DNA of 64,000 nucleotides from Ruminococcus sp. (GTDB taxonomy: Bacteria > Bacillota > Clostridia > Oscillospirales > Ruminococcaceae), in the NCBI GenBank assembly GCA_017529875.1, contig JAFXNC010000030.1, positions 1 to 64,000 on the forward strand, in the 5' to 3' direction. The notes beneath the pieces are model-generated. The model saw nothing but the letters and a program-made list of their open reading frames with translations. It made no database searches and was not told the DNA's origin. This document shows, one piece after another, positions 42,204 through 50,580 of the stretch. The first letter of the stretch is position 1; each line of letters begins with the position of its first letter. Position numbers and translations under genes: made by a program.

Positions 42204-42848
42204 ATGAAAAATAAACTGCTGTTGATATTTGCGCTGGCACTTTGCCTCTCAGCCTGTAAGGGCGGTGACAGCAGCTCCGCGCCGGAGACCGAAAGCTCCG
42301 CCGCTCCAGCTGTGACCGAGGCATCTGACAGCAAGTCTGAAACCTGGAGCAAGGGGGACGCTGTGCCTGGTTTTGACGACCCCGACGGAGCCCTCGACTG
42401 GAACGCCGACCCCTCCGACGAAAGCTCCGTACCTGCTCAGACCGCTGCCCCCGCCGAAAGCAAGACGGATAACACCGCTCCCGGCAGCAGCGAAAACAAC
42501 ACCGCCGGAAACAACACCGGCAGCTCCGACAACTCCGCAGACAAGCCGTCCTCCGGCAATTCCGGCTCTGATAACTCGTCGGGCTCCGGTAACTCAGACT
42601 CGTCCCGCCCGGAGGCAGTCACGAAAAAGCCCTCCGACAGTTCTTCCGGATCAGACACCGGCACCACAAAGACCACCAAGCGGACATCCGCCTCGTCTTC
42701 TTCTGCTGACTCGTCATCGAACACGTCCTCCGAAGATATGTCGGTGGTTTCCTTCCCCGACGACCCGATCGTTTCGGAGCCCTCCTCCGACAGCTCTCGG
42801 CAGGACAGCAGCAACGTCCTCGGCGACGAAGGCGTGCACTGGTTATAA
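42204..42848 (+). CDS. S/T-rich lipoprotein
   Basis: The product has 214 residues from ATG 42204 (AAAGGAG at 42191-42197). The signal peptide ends in lipobox LSAC. Nearly the whole mature part is low complexity (S, T, D, E, N, P, K), such as SSGNSGSDNSSGSGNSDSS and TTKTTKRTSASSSS, and would form an extended stalk. The short end VVSFPDDPIVSEP and GDEGVHWL is the only non-repetitive stretch. It is the last gene of the cassette; a paralogous tail survives at 53090-53598. Confidence 0.85.
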   Translation: MKNKLLLIFALALCLSACKGGDSSSAPETESSAAPAVTEASDSKSETWSKGDAVPGFDDPDGALDWNADPSDESSVPAQTAAPAESKTDNTAPGSSENNTAGNNTGSSDNSADKPSSGNSGSDNSSGSGNSDSSRPEAVTKKPSDSSSGSDTGTTKTTKRTSASSSSADSSSNTSSEDMSVVSFPDDPIVSEPSSDSSRQDSSNVLGDEGVHWL

Positions 42849-42854
42849 ATAATA

Positions 42855-42897
42855 CCCGAACAGCTCAGGTATCATCCTCGAACTGTTCGGGCTTTTT
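42855..42897 (+). terminator. Terminator of the secreted-protein cassette
   Basis: CCCGAACAG (42855-42863) pairs with CTGTTCGGG (42883-42891), then CTTTTTG. It overlaps the 3' end of the converging small gene. Confidence 0.85.
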
Positions 42898-43068
42898 GCT
42901 TTCTTTTTCTTTGAGCCTGCCTGTTTCCTCGATGATCTCATCAAACCCTGACAGGGCGGCAAAGGCCGAAAACTGCGCCGCCCGGTCATAGAGACTCATA
43001 TGCTTGCGCCCCGCCGACTGGTGGTGCGGCAGGTCGATTATGTCTTTGTAAGGGAAATCCTCGTCCAT
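42865..43068 (-). CDS. Small YolD-like protein of the mutasome cassette
   Basis: The product has 67 residues with the core SLYDRAAQFSAFAALSGFDEII, followed by ETGRLKEKESKKP. This pattern is typical of the small proteins encoded beside Y-family polymerases in Firmicutes (YolD-like). It lies 11 bases after the polymerase gene and ends the four-gene operon starting at 45758. It is likely a polymerase partner; mechanism unknown. Confidence 0.8.
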   Translation of the reverse strand: MDEDFPYKDIIDLPHHQSAGRKHMSLYDRAAQFSAFAALSGFDEIIEETGRLKEKESKKPEQFEDDT

Positions 43069-43079
43069 GCTCTCACCTC

Positions 43080-44621
43080 TCAGTCTGCCTTGTGCCCGCC
43101 GATCTGGCCGTTGCGCTCAATGGTAGTGCCGCCTTCAAGGAAATTCATGCCCTTCAGTATGGCGTTCTTGCCGTATTTGGCCTGTATTTTCAGCGTTGCC
43201 TCCTGCAAGCGGTGCTCCCTTTCCTCGGCGGCACGGCTCTGCTCATGCTGACGTATCTGTTCCTCCGGGGCTGAAAACAGGTCAAGCTGTATCGGTTCTT
43301 CCTCCGGGGCATCCTGCTTGAATATCACGTTCTCCGCCACCACGAACATCCTCCGCACAAGCAGATCCGGGTCAACGATCCTGTCATAAAGCCGCAGCAC
43401 AGCCCTGCACAGCAGCTGCGTAGAGCTGGTGTAGTGGTCGATGTTCTCGGTGCCGTGGGCGTGCTTGGGCACGTTCCTGCCGTACCAGTCCCTGACAACA
43501 GCCCCCTTGTACCGCTCCCCGCGCTCACCCGCAAGGCTCTCCCGGTCATAGCAGACCGTGAGGTTGATCTTTTTGGTCACAACGCCCTTCTTAACCAGGT
43601 CAAGGGACAGCAGCTCCATCATCTCGTGAACGATCAGCCGCCCCTTTTCAAAGGGATAGGGCTCCTTGAGCACCTGCCCCGACGAGATCGACTTTGCGGA
43701 GGGACGGTAGCTTTTGATCGCGGGGATGGTGGACGGTTCCCAGCCCCAGGCATGGTCGATTATCAGCTCGGCGTTTATCCCGAACACCTTATAAAGCCTT
43801 TCCTCGGTGAGCGGGTCAAGGGATGCCCGTGCCACATCCCCCATCGTGAACAGGTACATGGCCTCCAGCTTTTTGCTGATACCGCCCCCGATGCGCCAGA
43901 AATCCGTAAGCGGCCGGTGCGTCCACAGCAGCTCGCGGTATTTACGCTCGTCCAGCTCGGCGATGCGCACGCCGTCCTTGTCGGCAGGGACGTGTTTCGC
44001 AACGATATCCATGCACACCTTTGCAAGATACAGATTCGTGCCTATCCCGGCGGTAGCAGTGATGCCGGTCTCGTACAGCACCTCCCGGATCATGGTCATA
44101 GCCAGCTCCCGGGCGGTCATGTTGTAGGTCCTAAGATACCCCGTAACATCCATGAACACCTCGTCGATACTGTAAACCACGATGTCGTCCTTGCTGATGT
44201 ATTTGAGATATATCGAGTAGATCTTACTGCTGTATTCCTCGTAAAGCCTCATCCTCGGCGGGGCAGTGATGTAGGAGATCTCCAGCGCAGGGTCGGCTTC
44301 AAGCGCCTCGGCGTCGAAGGAGGACCCCGAAAACTCATACCTGCCTTCGCTGTTTTTCTTGATCTTTCCGCTGAGGATGCCCTGACGGAGCCTTTCCTTG
44401 TTGACCTCCTTCACACGCTGTATCACTTCAAAAAGCCTGGCCCTGCCGGAGATCTTGTGGGCTTTCAGACTCGGAGATACAGCAAGGCAGATGGTCTTCT
44501 CGGTACGGGCCTCGTCAGCCACAACAAGGTTTGTGGTCAGCGGGTCGAGCTGTCTTTCGGCACATTCCACGCTGGCGTAAAACGATTTAAGATCTATCGC
44601 AAGATATGTCCTTTCGCTCAC
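43080..44621 (-). CDS. Y-family DNA polymerase (UmuC/ImuB-like)
   Basis: The product has 513 residues. The catalytic core shows YLAIDLKSFYASVECAERQ near the N-terminus (metal-binding Asp plus steric-gate Tyr region) and VVYSIDEVFMDVTGY (the S-I-D-E pair). Finger and thumb regions with helix-hairpin-helix follow (DFWRIGGGISKKLEAM), then a little-finger domain and an acidic/Q-rich tail with IQLDLFSA, a beta-clamp-binding-like QLDLF motif. It should carry out error-prone bypass of DNA lesions. It is in one operon with a self-cleaving repressor. Confidence 0.93.
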   Translation of the reverse strand: MSERTYLAIDLKSFYASVECAERQLDPLTTNLVVADEARTEKTICLAVSPSLKAHKISGRARLFEVIQRVKEVNKERLRQGILSGKIKKNSEGRYEFSGSSFDAEALEADPALEISYITAPPRMRLYEEYSSKIYSIYLKYISKDDIVVYSIDEVFMDVTGYLRTYNMTARELAMTMIREVLYETGITATAGIGTNLYLAKVCMDIVAKHVPADKDGVRIAELDERKYRELLWTHRPLTDFWRIGGGISKKLEAMYLFTMGDVARASLDPLTEERLYKVFGINAELIIDHAWGWEPSTIPAIKSYRPSAKSISSGQVLKEPYPFEKGRLIVHEMMELLSLDLVKKGVVTKKINLTVCYDRESLAGERGERYKGAVVRDWYGRNVPKHAHGTENIDHYTSSTQLLCRAVLRLYDRIVDPDLLVRRMFVVAENVIFKQDAPEEEPIQLDLFSAPEEQIRQHEQSRAAEEREHRLQEATLKIQAKYGKNAILKGMNFLEGGTTIERNGQIGGHKAD

Positions 44622-44637
44622 AGAATGTACCTCCCTG

Positions 44638-44922
44638 TCAGTTCGCAGTCATCACATACCACCGCCCGATGCGGCTCGCAAAGGTCGAGTCTGCGGGCTC
44701 AAAGAACAAATGCTTTTCCTCGCCGCGTATCATGACCGTAAAGCAGTAGCCGCTGCAATCCTCGCGGTAGATGTTGGCAGGCCGGAAGTCCTTGACCTTT
44801 TCAATGGTAAAGGTCCGCCCGTCGCTCCAGGTCACAGACCTCGGCTGCATATAACCCGTAGCGTCAAAGTCTGTGCAGACCCTGACGTATACCCTTTCTT
44901 GCTTTCTGCGATCTACAGCCAT
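44638..44922 (-). CDS. Small conserved protein of the mutasome cassette
   Basis: The product has 94 residues, basic N-terminus, beta-rich: ERVYVRVCTDFDATGYMQPR, SVTWSDGRTFTIEKVKDFRP and SGYCFTVMIRGEEKHLFFEP. I recall this type between the LexA-like repressor and UmuC-like polymerase of clostridial cassettes, without an assigned function. It is 11 bases after the repressor gene and 16 before the polymerase. Confidence 0.75.
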   Translation of the reverse strand: MAVDRRKQERVYVRVCTDFDATGYMQPRSVTWSDGRTFTIEKVKDFRPANIYREDCSGYCFTVMIRGEEKHLFFEPADSTFASRIGRWYVMTAN

Positions 44923-44933
44923 AAAACCGCCTC

Positions 44934-45758
44934 TCAGTGATCTTGATGATCGTTCTCGTTTGCTTTGATATACCTGTCTCTGTCATGCTCCGAAACCATA
45001 TCGCTCTCATCGATGATGCCGATGACCTTGCCGATGAAGGCAGCACCGTATTCATCAATAGCCCTGATAGGGGAGTACTTCTTGTTGTAGGAATGCAGAC
45101 CGTCTGTCTGGTATTCTTTGATGTAGGCTTCGTTATGTATCATGAATGCCCCCACCTCGCCCGGGTGGATAGCTCCGCACTCAGGGGCTTTTCTTACAAG
45201 CACCATATCGCCGTTGTGATACTCCGGCTCCATGCTTTCGCCGTTGACGGTGAAAACATAATCAGCCCGGTCTATAAGCTCGGAAGAATAGAGATAGATC
45301 GGCTCACCCATATCGTCTATGTCAGCCGGATCGCCTATTCCGGCGGCAAGCTGCTTGCTGAAACATATCAGCCTCGTAATATCAGGTGCAGCAGCCCGTA
45401 CCTCTGCCCGGCGCAGGTTAAAGATCAGATTATCCACAGCGATCTTGTGATCTTCCGAAAGCTCCTGATAGTCCGCCATCATTTTTTGTTCCCTTGCATT
45501 GCAGCTGACAGAGGGCTCTTTAAGTCCGAACAGCTCATAAAGCGTGATGCCGAGAACGCTGCACACAGAGACCAGTATATCCAAAGAGGGCTTTGAATAT
45601 CCGGTCTCCCAGTTCCCGACAGCACTCGGGGAAACTCCGAGCCGTTTTGAAAGCTCTCGCTGCTCCAACCCCAGTTCCTCCCGGCGCTTGCGGATATTTC
45701 GGGCGACAGCAGAAAGCTCCTTGCCTTTGTACTCGGTGCCGTTGTTTTTGCGAGCCAT
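44934..45758 (-). CDS. XRE-S24 repressor, predicted self-cleaving (LexA-like)
   Basis: The product has 274 residues. The N-terminal XRE helix-turn-helix (about 17-70) contains LEQRELSKRLGVSPSAVGNW. The C-terminal S24 peptidase domain has Ser175 in NGESMEPEYHNGD and Lys214 in AYIKEY as the catalytic dyad. An Ala-Gly at 139-140 (LAAGIG), about 35 residues before the serine, fits the LexA cleavage site spacing. It should repress its own operon until DNA damage triggers autocleavage. GAAAGGAG precedes the ATG. Confidence 0.9.
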   Translation of the reverse strand: MARKNNGTEYKGKELSAVARNIRKRREELGLEQRELSKRLGVSPSAVGNWETGYSKPSLDILVSVCSVLGITLYELFGLKEPSVSCNAREQKMMADYQELSEDHKIAVDNLIFNLRRAEVRAAAPDITRLICFSKQLAAGIGDPADIDDMGEPIYLYSSELIDRADYVFTVNGESMEPEYHNGDMVLVRKAPECGAIHPGEVGAFMIHNEAYIKEYQTDGLHSYNKKYSPIRAIDEYGAAFIGKVIGIIDESDMVSEHDRDRYIKANENDHQDH

Positions 45759-45801
45759 GATGATGCTCCTTTCGCTTCGGGGAGTTTATACTTCTGACTA
45801 T

Positions 45802-45830
45802 ATTATATCACAAAATATTTGAGATGTCAA
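45802..45830 (-). promoter_or_regulatory. Promoter of the mutasome operon
   Basis: On the minus strand: TTGACA (45825-45830), 17 bp, TATAAT (45802-45807). No GAAC-N4-GTTC box is present, so control by the operon's own repressor is more likely than by LexA. Confidence 0.9.
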
Positions 45831-45895
45831 GCGTATATCAAGCACAAACACAAAATAATTGTCGCAGCTCAGAGCGCATAAATGCCCGCCCAACG

Positions 45896-45932
45896 AAAAA
45901 ACCTGACCCTCCCGCAGGAAGTGTCAGGCTTG
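45896..45932 (-). terminator. Terminator of the Xer-like gene
   Basis: CCTGAC and GTCAGG form a stem; on the minus strand AGGTTTTTTCG follows. Confidence 0.7.
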
Positions 45933-45944
45933 TTCCTATCAGCT

Positions 45945-46937
45945 TTAAGTATCCTTTTTGTCGCCCTTGCGCCCCGCAAGGGGATTGGCCTCGGCAGCCG
46001 CTTTCAGGTTTTCGTTTGACTGGTGTGTGTTGATCTCGGTGGTACCCACGCTCTTGTGCCCCAGCTGCTCTTTGAGCACCAGGGTATCCACATTGCCGTA
46101 CTGATACATCAGCGTTGCAGCGGTGTGCCGCAGCTTGTGGGTGGTGATGCCGAGGTTTGACAGCCCCGCCCTGGCAAGACTTTCCTCCACTATCTGCTGG
46201 ACCCGCCGCTTGTTGATGCGGGTCTTGTTGGCAGAGAGGAAGATCGCATTCTTGTCCACAGCAGTCTCGTTAGGTCTGGCATTGTGGATATAGTCCTCCA
46301 GCGCCTCGATGCAGGCATCGTTGAGGTAGATGATCCGCTCCTTGCTGCCCTTGCCGAAAAGCCTCAGTGTCCGGTTTTCCTTGCTGTAATCCGAGAAATT
46401 CAACGCCACCAGCTCACTGAGCCTCATGCCGCAGTTCAGAAACAGCAGTATGATGCAGTAGTCACGGGCCTTGTTCTTGGAGTCGATGCTGTCAAGCAGC
46501 CTGTTGCTATCCTCCAAAGAGAGGAACTTCGGCAGCTTGTTCTTGACCGTGGGCAGCTCCAGATCCTGCATGGGGTCGCTTTCAATGAGCTTGGCCTTCT
46601 GATGCAGGTAGATGTAAAACTGTTTGAGCGCCGAGCTTTTTCGGGCGCGGGTGGCGGTCGCGTTGCCCCGCTTGTCTTTGAGAAAGCGCAGATAAACGTG
46701 GGCGTCATTGAGGGAGAAGTTCTCGATATACTCCAGCGGCACATCCTTTATACTTATATCGCCCCACTCTGTACCCTCCGGCACGTCCCGGTGTTTGAGT
46801 TTAAGATACCTGAGAAAAGTTCTGATGTCGATGTAGTATGCCTCTTCGGTGAGGTCGGCGCGGTTGCGGATGATCTTCATGTTGGTGAGAAAATCCTCCA
46901 GATAGTAGGGGCAGTCATCGTAGTATTCCTGCTTCAA
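45945..46937 (-). CDS. Xer-like tyrosine recombinase lacking the catalytic tyrosine
   Basis: The product has 330 residues from a TTG at 46937 following AAAGGAGAAGG. The N-terminal SAM-like DNA-binding domain (about 8-125) and the catalytic domain are full length. Arg I lies in NCGMRLSELVALNFSDY, the H-x-x-R box is HKLRH (267-271) and the later His is in LGHKS (294). At residue 303, nine after that His, where TTxIYTH is normal, the sequence reads TTEINTH: codon AAC (46029-46031) replaces the nucleophile. Cleavage should be impossible unless another residue substitutes. It could be a binding-only regulator or a dying gene. Confidence 0.9.
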   Translation of the reverse strand: MKQEYYDDCPYYLEDFLTNMKIIRNRADLTEEAYYIDIRTFLRYLKLKHRDVPEGTEWGDISIKDVPLEYIENFSLNDAHVYLRFLKDKRGNATATRARKSSALKQFYIYLHQKAKLIESDPMQDLELPTVKNKLPKFLSLEDSNRLLDSIDSKNKARDYCIILLFLNCGMRLSELVALNFSDYSKENRTLRLFGKGSKERIIYLNDACIEALEDYIHNARPNETAVDKNAIFLSANKTRINKRRVQQIVEESLARAGLSNLGITTHKLRHTAATLMYQYGNVDTLVLKEQLGHKSVGTTEINTHQSNENLKAAAEANPLAGRKGDKKDT

Positions 46938-47009
46938 GACCCTTCTCCTTTCTGTGTCGGGACAGTATTCAGGCCGCTGATACTGAGATCGGCGGCCTTG
47001 ATGTTGTCG

Positions 47010-47942
47010 TTATACGGGGATCTTTCCGTTGAGCTTGTCGATGATGACAGGCAGCTCTGCGTCGATCCTGTCATTGTCCAGCTGGCAGGTGCCTGCGTTG
47101 GCATGACCGCCGCCGCCATAGGACAGGCAAAGCTCACCGATATTGAAATCCGAGCTCCTGTTCACGATGGACTTGCCGATCATGACAGCGGTGTTCTGCT
47201 TCTTGAAACCCCAGGCAACGTGTACCGAAAGCTCTATCTCCGGCCACATGGCGTATACCATGAAGCGGTTGCCGGCGTAGATTGTCTCCTCATGCCGCAG
47301 GTCGATGACGGCTACCTTGTCCTCGATGCGGGCGATCCTCTTGAGCTGCTCCTTGAAAAGCTCGGCCTGCTCAAAGTACAGGTCAACACGCTCCTTGACG
47401 TCGGGCAGCTGCAGCACCTCGTCGATGTTGTGGTGTACGCAGTAGGAAATGAGCTGCATCATAAGGTCGTAGTTGGAGATGCGGAAATTATGGAATCTTC
47501 CCAGACCGGTGCGGGCGTCCATGAGGAAGTTCATCAGCACCCAACCCTTGGGGTTGAGGATCTCGTCAACTGTGAAGTCGGCGCTGTCGCCCTTATCAAC
47601 GGCCTCCATGATCTCGTTGGAGACCTCGGTGAAGACCATTTCGCCGCCGTAGTAGTCGTAAACCACTCTCGCCGCAGACTTGGCGTTGCCGTCGATGATG
47701 TACTTGCCGAGATAGTCCTTGAGCTCATTCCTGATAAGCTCACTCTCATGGTGGTCGAAAGCGAGACCTACTCTCTTGTCGAAGGGCAGGTTAGTGGTGA
47801 TGTCATTCTCGGTAAGCTCGATCTTTCCGTCCTGAACGTCCTTGGGGTGAACGAATTTGATCTCGTCAATGATCCCGATCTCGTTGAGCAGCATGGCGCA
47901 AACCAGACCGTCAAAGTCACTTCTTGTAACAAGTCTTCTCAT
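47010..47942 (-). CDS. DHH/DHHA1-family phosphoesterase
   Basis: The product has 310 residues from ATG 47942, preceded by GGGAGG. The N-terminal SDFDGLVCAMLL and the motif LAFDHHESEL carry the metal-binding aspartates and histidines of DHH enzymes. The C-terminal DHHA1 motif is SYGGGGHANAGTCQL. Relatives hydrolyse nanoRNA, cyclic dinucleotides or polyphosphate. The precise substrate is unclear; an exopolyphosphatase-like annotation is frequent for this variant. Confidence 0.88.
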   Translation of the reverse strand: MRRLVTRSDFDGLVCAMLLNEIGIIDEIKFVHPKDVQDGKIELTENDITTNLPFDKRVGLAFDHHESELIRNELKDYLGKYIIDGNAKSAARVVYDYYGGEMVFTEVSNEIMEAVDKGDSADFTVDEILNPKGWVLMNFLMDARTGLGRFHNFRISNYDLMMQLISYCVHHNIDEVLQLPDVKERVDLYFEQAELFKEQLKRIARIEDKVAVIDLRHEETIYAGNRFMVYAMWPEIELSVHVAWGFKKQNTAVMIGKSIVNRSSDFNIGELCLSYGGGGHANAGTCQLDNDRIDAELPVIIDKLNGKIPV

Positions 47943-48004
47943 TTTGGAACCTCCCATAAAATATATGAATTGATAATTGTCGGGGAAAATAATTTCATAT
48001 AGTA

Positions 48005-48033
48005 ATTATACCAAATAATGAGCTCTGTGTCAA
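48005..48033 (-). promoter_or_regulatory. Promoter of the DHH gene
   Basis: On the minus strand: TTGACA (48028-48033), 17 bp, TATAAT (48005-48010). Confidence 0.9.
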
Positions 48034-48072
48034 TGATTTTTGACGATTTTTATAACAATTTTATCGGAGCTA

Positions 48073-49821
48073 CTACGTCCCGACCCTTCTGACCACGGCA
48101 ACGATATCCTTCTCATAGAACAGTATCTCGAATTCGCTGGTATAGTAAGCCGTGGGATTGACCTCGTCGGTGGAGTAGCGCAGGTCTATGGCATAGTATT
48201 CGGTAGTCTGCTTGGTGGTCTCCAGCTGATAAAGCTCCGACCTGTCCGAGAGATTTGCGATGAAGAACGTGGATGCCGAAACGCTGGCGTCCTCGGGGAT
48301 AAGGCTCAGAGCCGTGTCTATGGCCTCACGTTCCCTGGTCTGGTTCTCGTAGGATTTCAGATAGGTGTTCCTCGGGGAGTATATCCCCACATAGACTATC
48401 AGCGAGGTGAAGGCAGCAAACAGCAGCAGCTTCGGCTTTTTCAGATCGGCATAGTTTATCACCGACAGATATATTAGCAAGGTCCCGCTGCCGAAGCAGT
48501 AGTGGAAACCTATATCCGACTGGTATTTGTATTCCGTCATGAGGTTTATCAGCAAAAACGGCACCAGCAGCAGATACCGGGAGGGCTTTTTGGTGAGCAG
48601 CGGCAGGAACGCCAGCGGCACCAGCATATTCAGTATGAACAGCAGCTTGCTCTCGGTAAAGCATTGGCTCAGTACGTAGACAGGGTTTTTGATAACAGCT
48701 TTAAGCGCCGTGATAAGGCTGCCGCTCTGATCGTAGATGTAGTTGTCGTAGCGGCCTGTCATTACGCCGTCGCCGTAATTTGAGAGGGCATAGGTCACGA
48801 TCACAAAGTAGATCACCGAGCCTATTATCATGGGCAGATAGCGCTTGAAGCTTTTCTGCGATGCCATAAAGAATGCCGCCGCAAAGATCACATAGATGAA
48901 AGCGTCCTCCTTGACGGAGAGCACAAGCAGCAGGAAAAGCACCTGCGGCACGGTCTTCTTCTTCTCACTGAAATAAACGAACCACAGCAGCAGAGGCGCT
49001 AAGAAGTTGTTCTCATGCAGATAGAAAAAGCACCCTCCCGAAAAGCAGGGATAAAGGGCATAGATCACGGTGAAGGCGCAGCAGCACTTGTCGGAGAGAC
49101 TGTGGTTCTTGCAGATCAGCAGCAGGGGGATGATGCCGCTCTCCACGATAAGCACCTGCACGATGAGCAGAAAGCAGGGGTTCGGGAACAGCATATACAG
49201 CGGCAGGATAAGATAGTATACCGGCGAGAAATGCACTGCGAAATGACTCAGCAGCGTATCGCGTTCACAGGTGATAAGGGGCAGGCCGGTCTCCTTCATG
49301 TTGTGGAACATCTGCGCGAACAGTCCGAAGTCGTAGCAGGGGGTCCAGTGGTTTAGGTAGTAGAGACAGCAGATCGTCCCCACGAAGGCCGTTACCGTAC
49401 CCATGACCAGTACTCCGAAGATCCAGGGTACCGACTTGTGCAGCTTGAATCTCAGCTCTTTAATATCGGTGAAGTACAGCACCACGCCTACCGCGCCGCT
49501 CAGTCCCACCGAAAAGGGAAAGTTGCTTTTCCCGATAGCCGCCAGCACCGCGTAGGCCAGCGCCGCGAGTATCATCACCCACTTGATGAAGACCCCGTCC
49601 TTGATCTTGATGAGCAGCAGCCACACGAACAGCGTGGTGCAGATGAAGACCGTCAAGTTGATGTCGGCGAAAAAAGCGAAGTCGGTGAATTTGAAGCTGC
49701 TGTTGGCCACATAGAATATGGATACCAGAAACCAGCTCAGCATCAGCCTGTAAAGCAGGGCGCTTATGCCGTACTCCTTTATCCGCGAGCCCAGCGCCAG
49801 AAAGGTCTGTTTGAGTTTCAT
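48073..49821 (-). CDS. DUF2079 polytopic membrane protein
   Basis: The product has 582 residues from ATG 49821, after GGAGAACAAA. About 12 membrane helices fill residues 20-500. The stretch YDFGLFAQMFHNMKETGLP, followed by HFAVHFSPVYYLILPLY, is characteristic of DUF2079, a GT-C-like family thought to transfer sugars or other groups from lipid carriers at the outer membrane face. A small soluble domain forms the C-terminus. The substrate is unknown. Confidence 0.9.
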   Translation of the reverse strand: MKLKQTFLALGSRIKEYGISALLYRLMLSWFLVSIFYVANSSFKFTDFAFFADINLTVFICTTLFVWLLLIKIKDGVFIKWVMILAALAYAVLAAIGKSNFPFSVGLSGAVGVVLYFTDIKELRFKLHKSVPWIFGVLVMGTVTAFVGTICCLYYLNHWTPCYDFGLFAQMFHNMKETGLPLITCERDTLLSHFAVHFSPVYYLILPLYMLFPNPCFLLIVQVLIVESGIIPLLLICKNHSLSDKCCCAFTVIYALYPCFSGGCFFYLHENNFLAPLLLWFVYFSEKKKTVPQVLFLLLVLSVKEDAFIYVIFAAAFFMASQKSFKRYLPMIIGSVIYFVIVTYALSNYGDGVMTGRYDNYIYDQSGSLITALKAVIKNPVYVLSQCFTESKLLFILNMLVPLAFLPLLTKKPSRYLLLVPFLLINLMTEYKYQSDIGFHYCFGSGTLLIYLSVINYADLKKPKLLLFAAFTSLIVYVGIYSPRNTYLKSYENQTREREAIDTALSLIPEDASVSASTFFIANLSDRSELYQLETTKQTTEYYAIDLRYSTDEVNPTAYYTSEFEILFYEKDIVAVVRRVGT

Positions 49822-49877
49822 TTTGTTCTCCAATATATATAAAGTGATGTTATGTACAGGTTTGTTCTGCATAAAGA

Positions 49878-49906
49878 ATTATAGCATATTTCCCGCATTA
49901 TGTCAA
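49878..49906 (-). promoter_or_regulatory. Promoter of the DUF2079 gene
   Basis: On the minus strand: TTGACA (49901-49906), 17 bp, TATAAT (49878-49883). Confidence 0.9.
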
Positions 49907-49935
49907 CAAATTATTAACAGCACTCTTTTCAGCCG

Positions 49936-49964
49936 TTGACATTCCGGGCATTTTTTGGTATAAT
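49936..49964 (+). promoter_or_regulatory. Promoter of the flavin reductase gene
   Basis: TTGACA (49936-49941), 17 bp, TATAAT (49959-49964), divergent from the DUF2079 promoter. Confidence 0.9.
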
Positions 49965-50014
49965 GATAACAGGTCAAAAACCTGACTGATCTTTTATGAA
50001 CGGAGGATAAGACA

Positions 50015-50548
50015 ATGAAAGACATCAATGACATCAAGGAACTCAGAAAGCTTGATCTGTCCGAGGCGGGCAAGGATATGGATGTGTTCACCAGCATCGG
50101 CGCCGACTGGATGCTTGTTACCGCCGGCACTCCCGAAGGTTTCAATATGATGACGGCCTCATGGGGCTTTGCAGGTATCATGTGGAACAAGCCCTGCGCT
50201 ATCACCGCTATCCGTCCTCAGAGATACACCAAGCATTTCATCGACGCCGGAGAGTATTTCACCCTCAGCTTCTATCCCCCGGAATATCGCAAGGCGCTGG
50301 CCTTCTGCGGCTCCAACAGCGGGCGTGACGTGAACAAGTGCGAAAAGACCGGCCTAATCCCTGTTAAGGTAGGGGAGACAGTGGCCTTCGAGCAGGCCTC
50401 GAGGATATTCCTCTGCCGCAAGCTCTACGCTCAGACCATGACAGAGGACAGCTTCACCGACAAGACCATAGTTTCCGACCAGTACCGCCTCAACGATTTC
50501 CACACAGCTTACTACGGCGAGATCGTGGCGGCTTACATCAGAGATTAA
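50015..50548 (+). CDS. Flavin reductase-like FMN-binding protein
   Basis: The product has 177 residues. It contains WMLVTAGTPEGFNMMTASWG, then PCAITAIRPQRYTKHFID and YFTLSFYPPEYRKALAFCGS, the FMN-binding split-barrel pattern of flavoredoxin/flavin reductases. It is a soluble single-domain protein. It probably transfers electrons or reduces flavin or small substrates in this anaerobe. It is a single-gene unit with its own promoter and terminator. Confidence 0.9.
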   Translation: MKDINDIKELRKLDLSEAGKDMDVFTSIGADWMLVTAGTPEGFNMMTASWGFAGIMWNKPCAITAIRPQRYTKHFIDAGEYFTLSFYPPEYRKALAFCGSNSGRDVNKCEKTGLIPVKVGETVAFEQASRIFLCRKLYAQTMTEDSFTDKTIVSDQYRLNDFHTAYYGEIVAAYIRD

Positions 50549-50552
50549 TACC

Positions 50553-50580
50553 AAAAGGGGCTTTCAAAGCCCCTTTTTTT
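50553..50580. terminator. Bidirectional terminator
   Basis: AAAAGGGGCTTTCAAAGCCCCTTTT followed by further T, between convergent genes. Confidence 0.9.

Noticed and set aside
46284..48002. Long plus-strand open frame opposite the recombinase and DHH genes
   Set aside because: It has no ribosome binding site and no recognisable domain, and it mirrors two well-supported minus-strand genes with GC-rich third positions.
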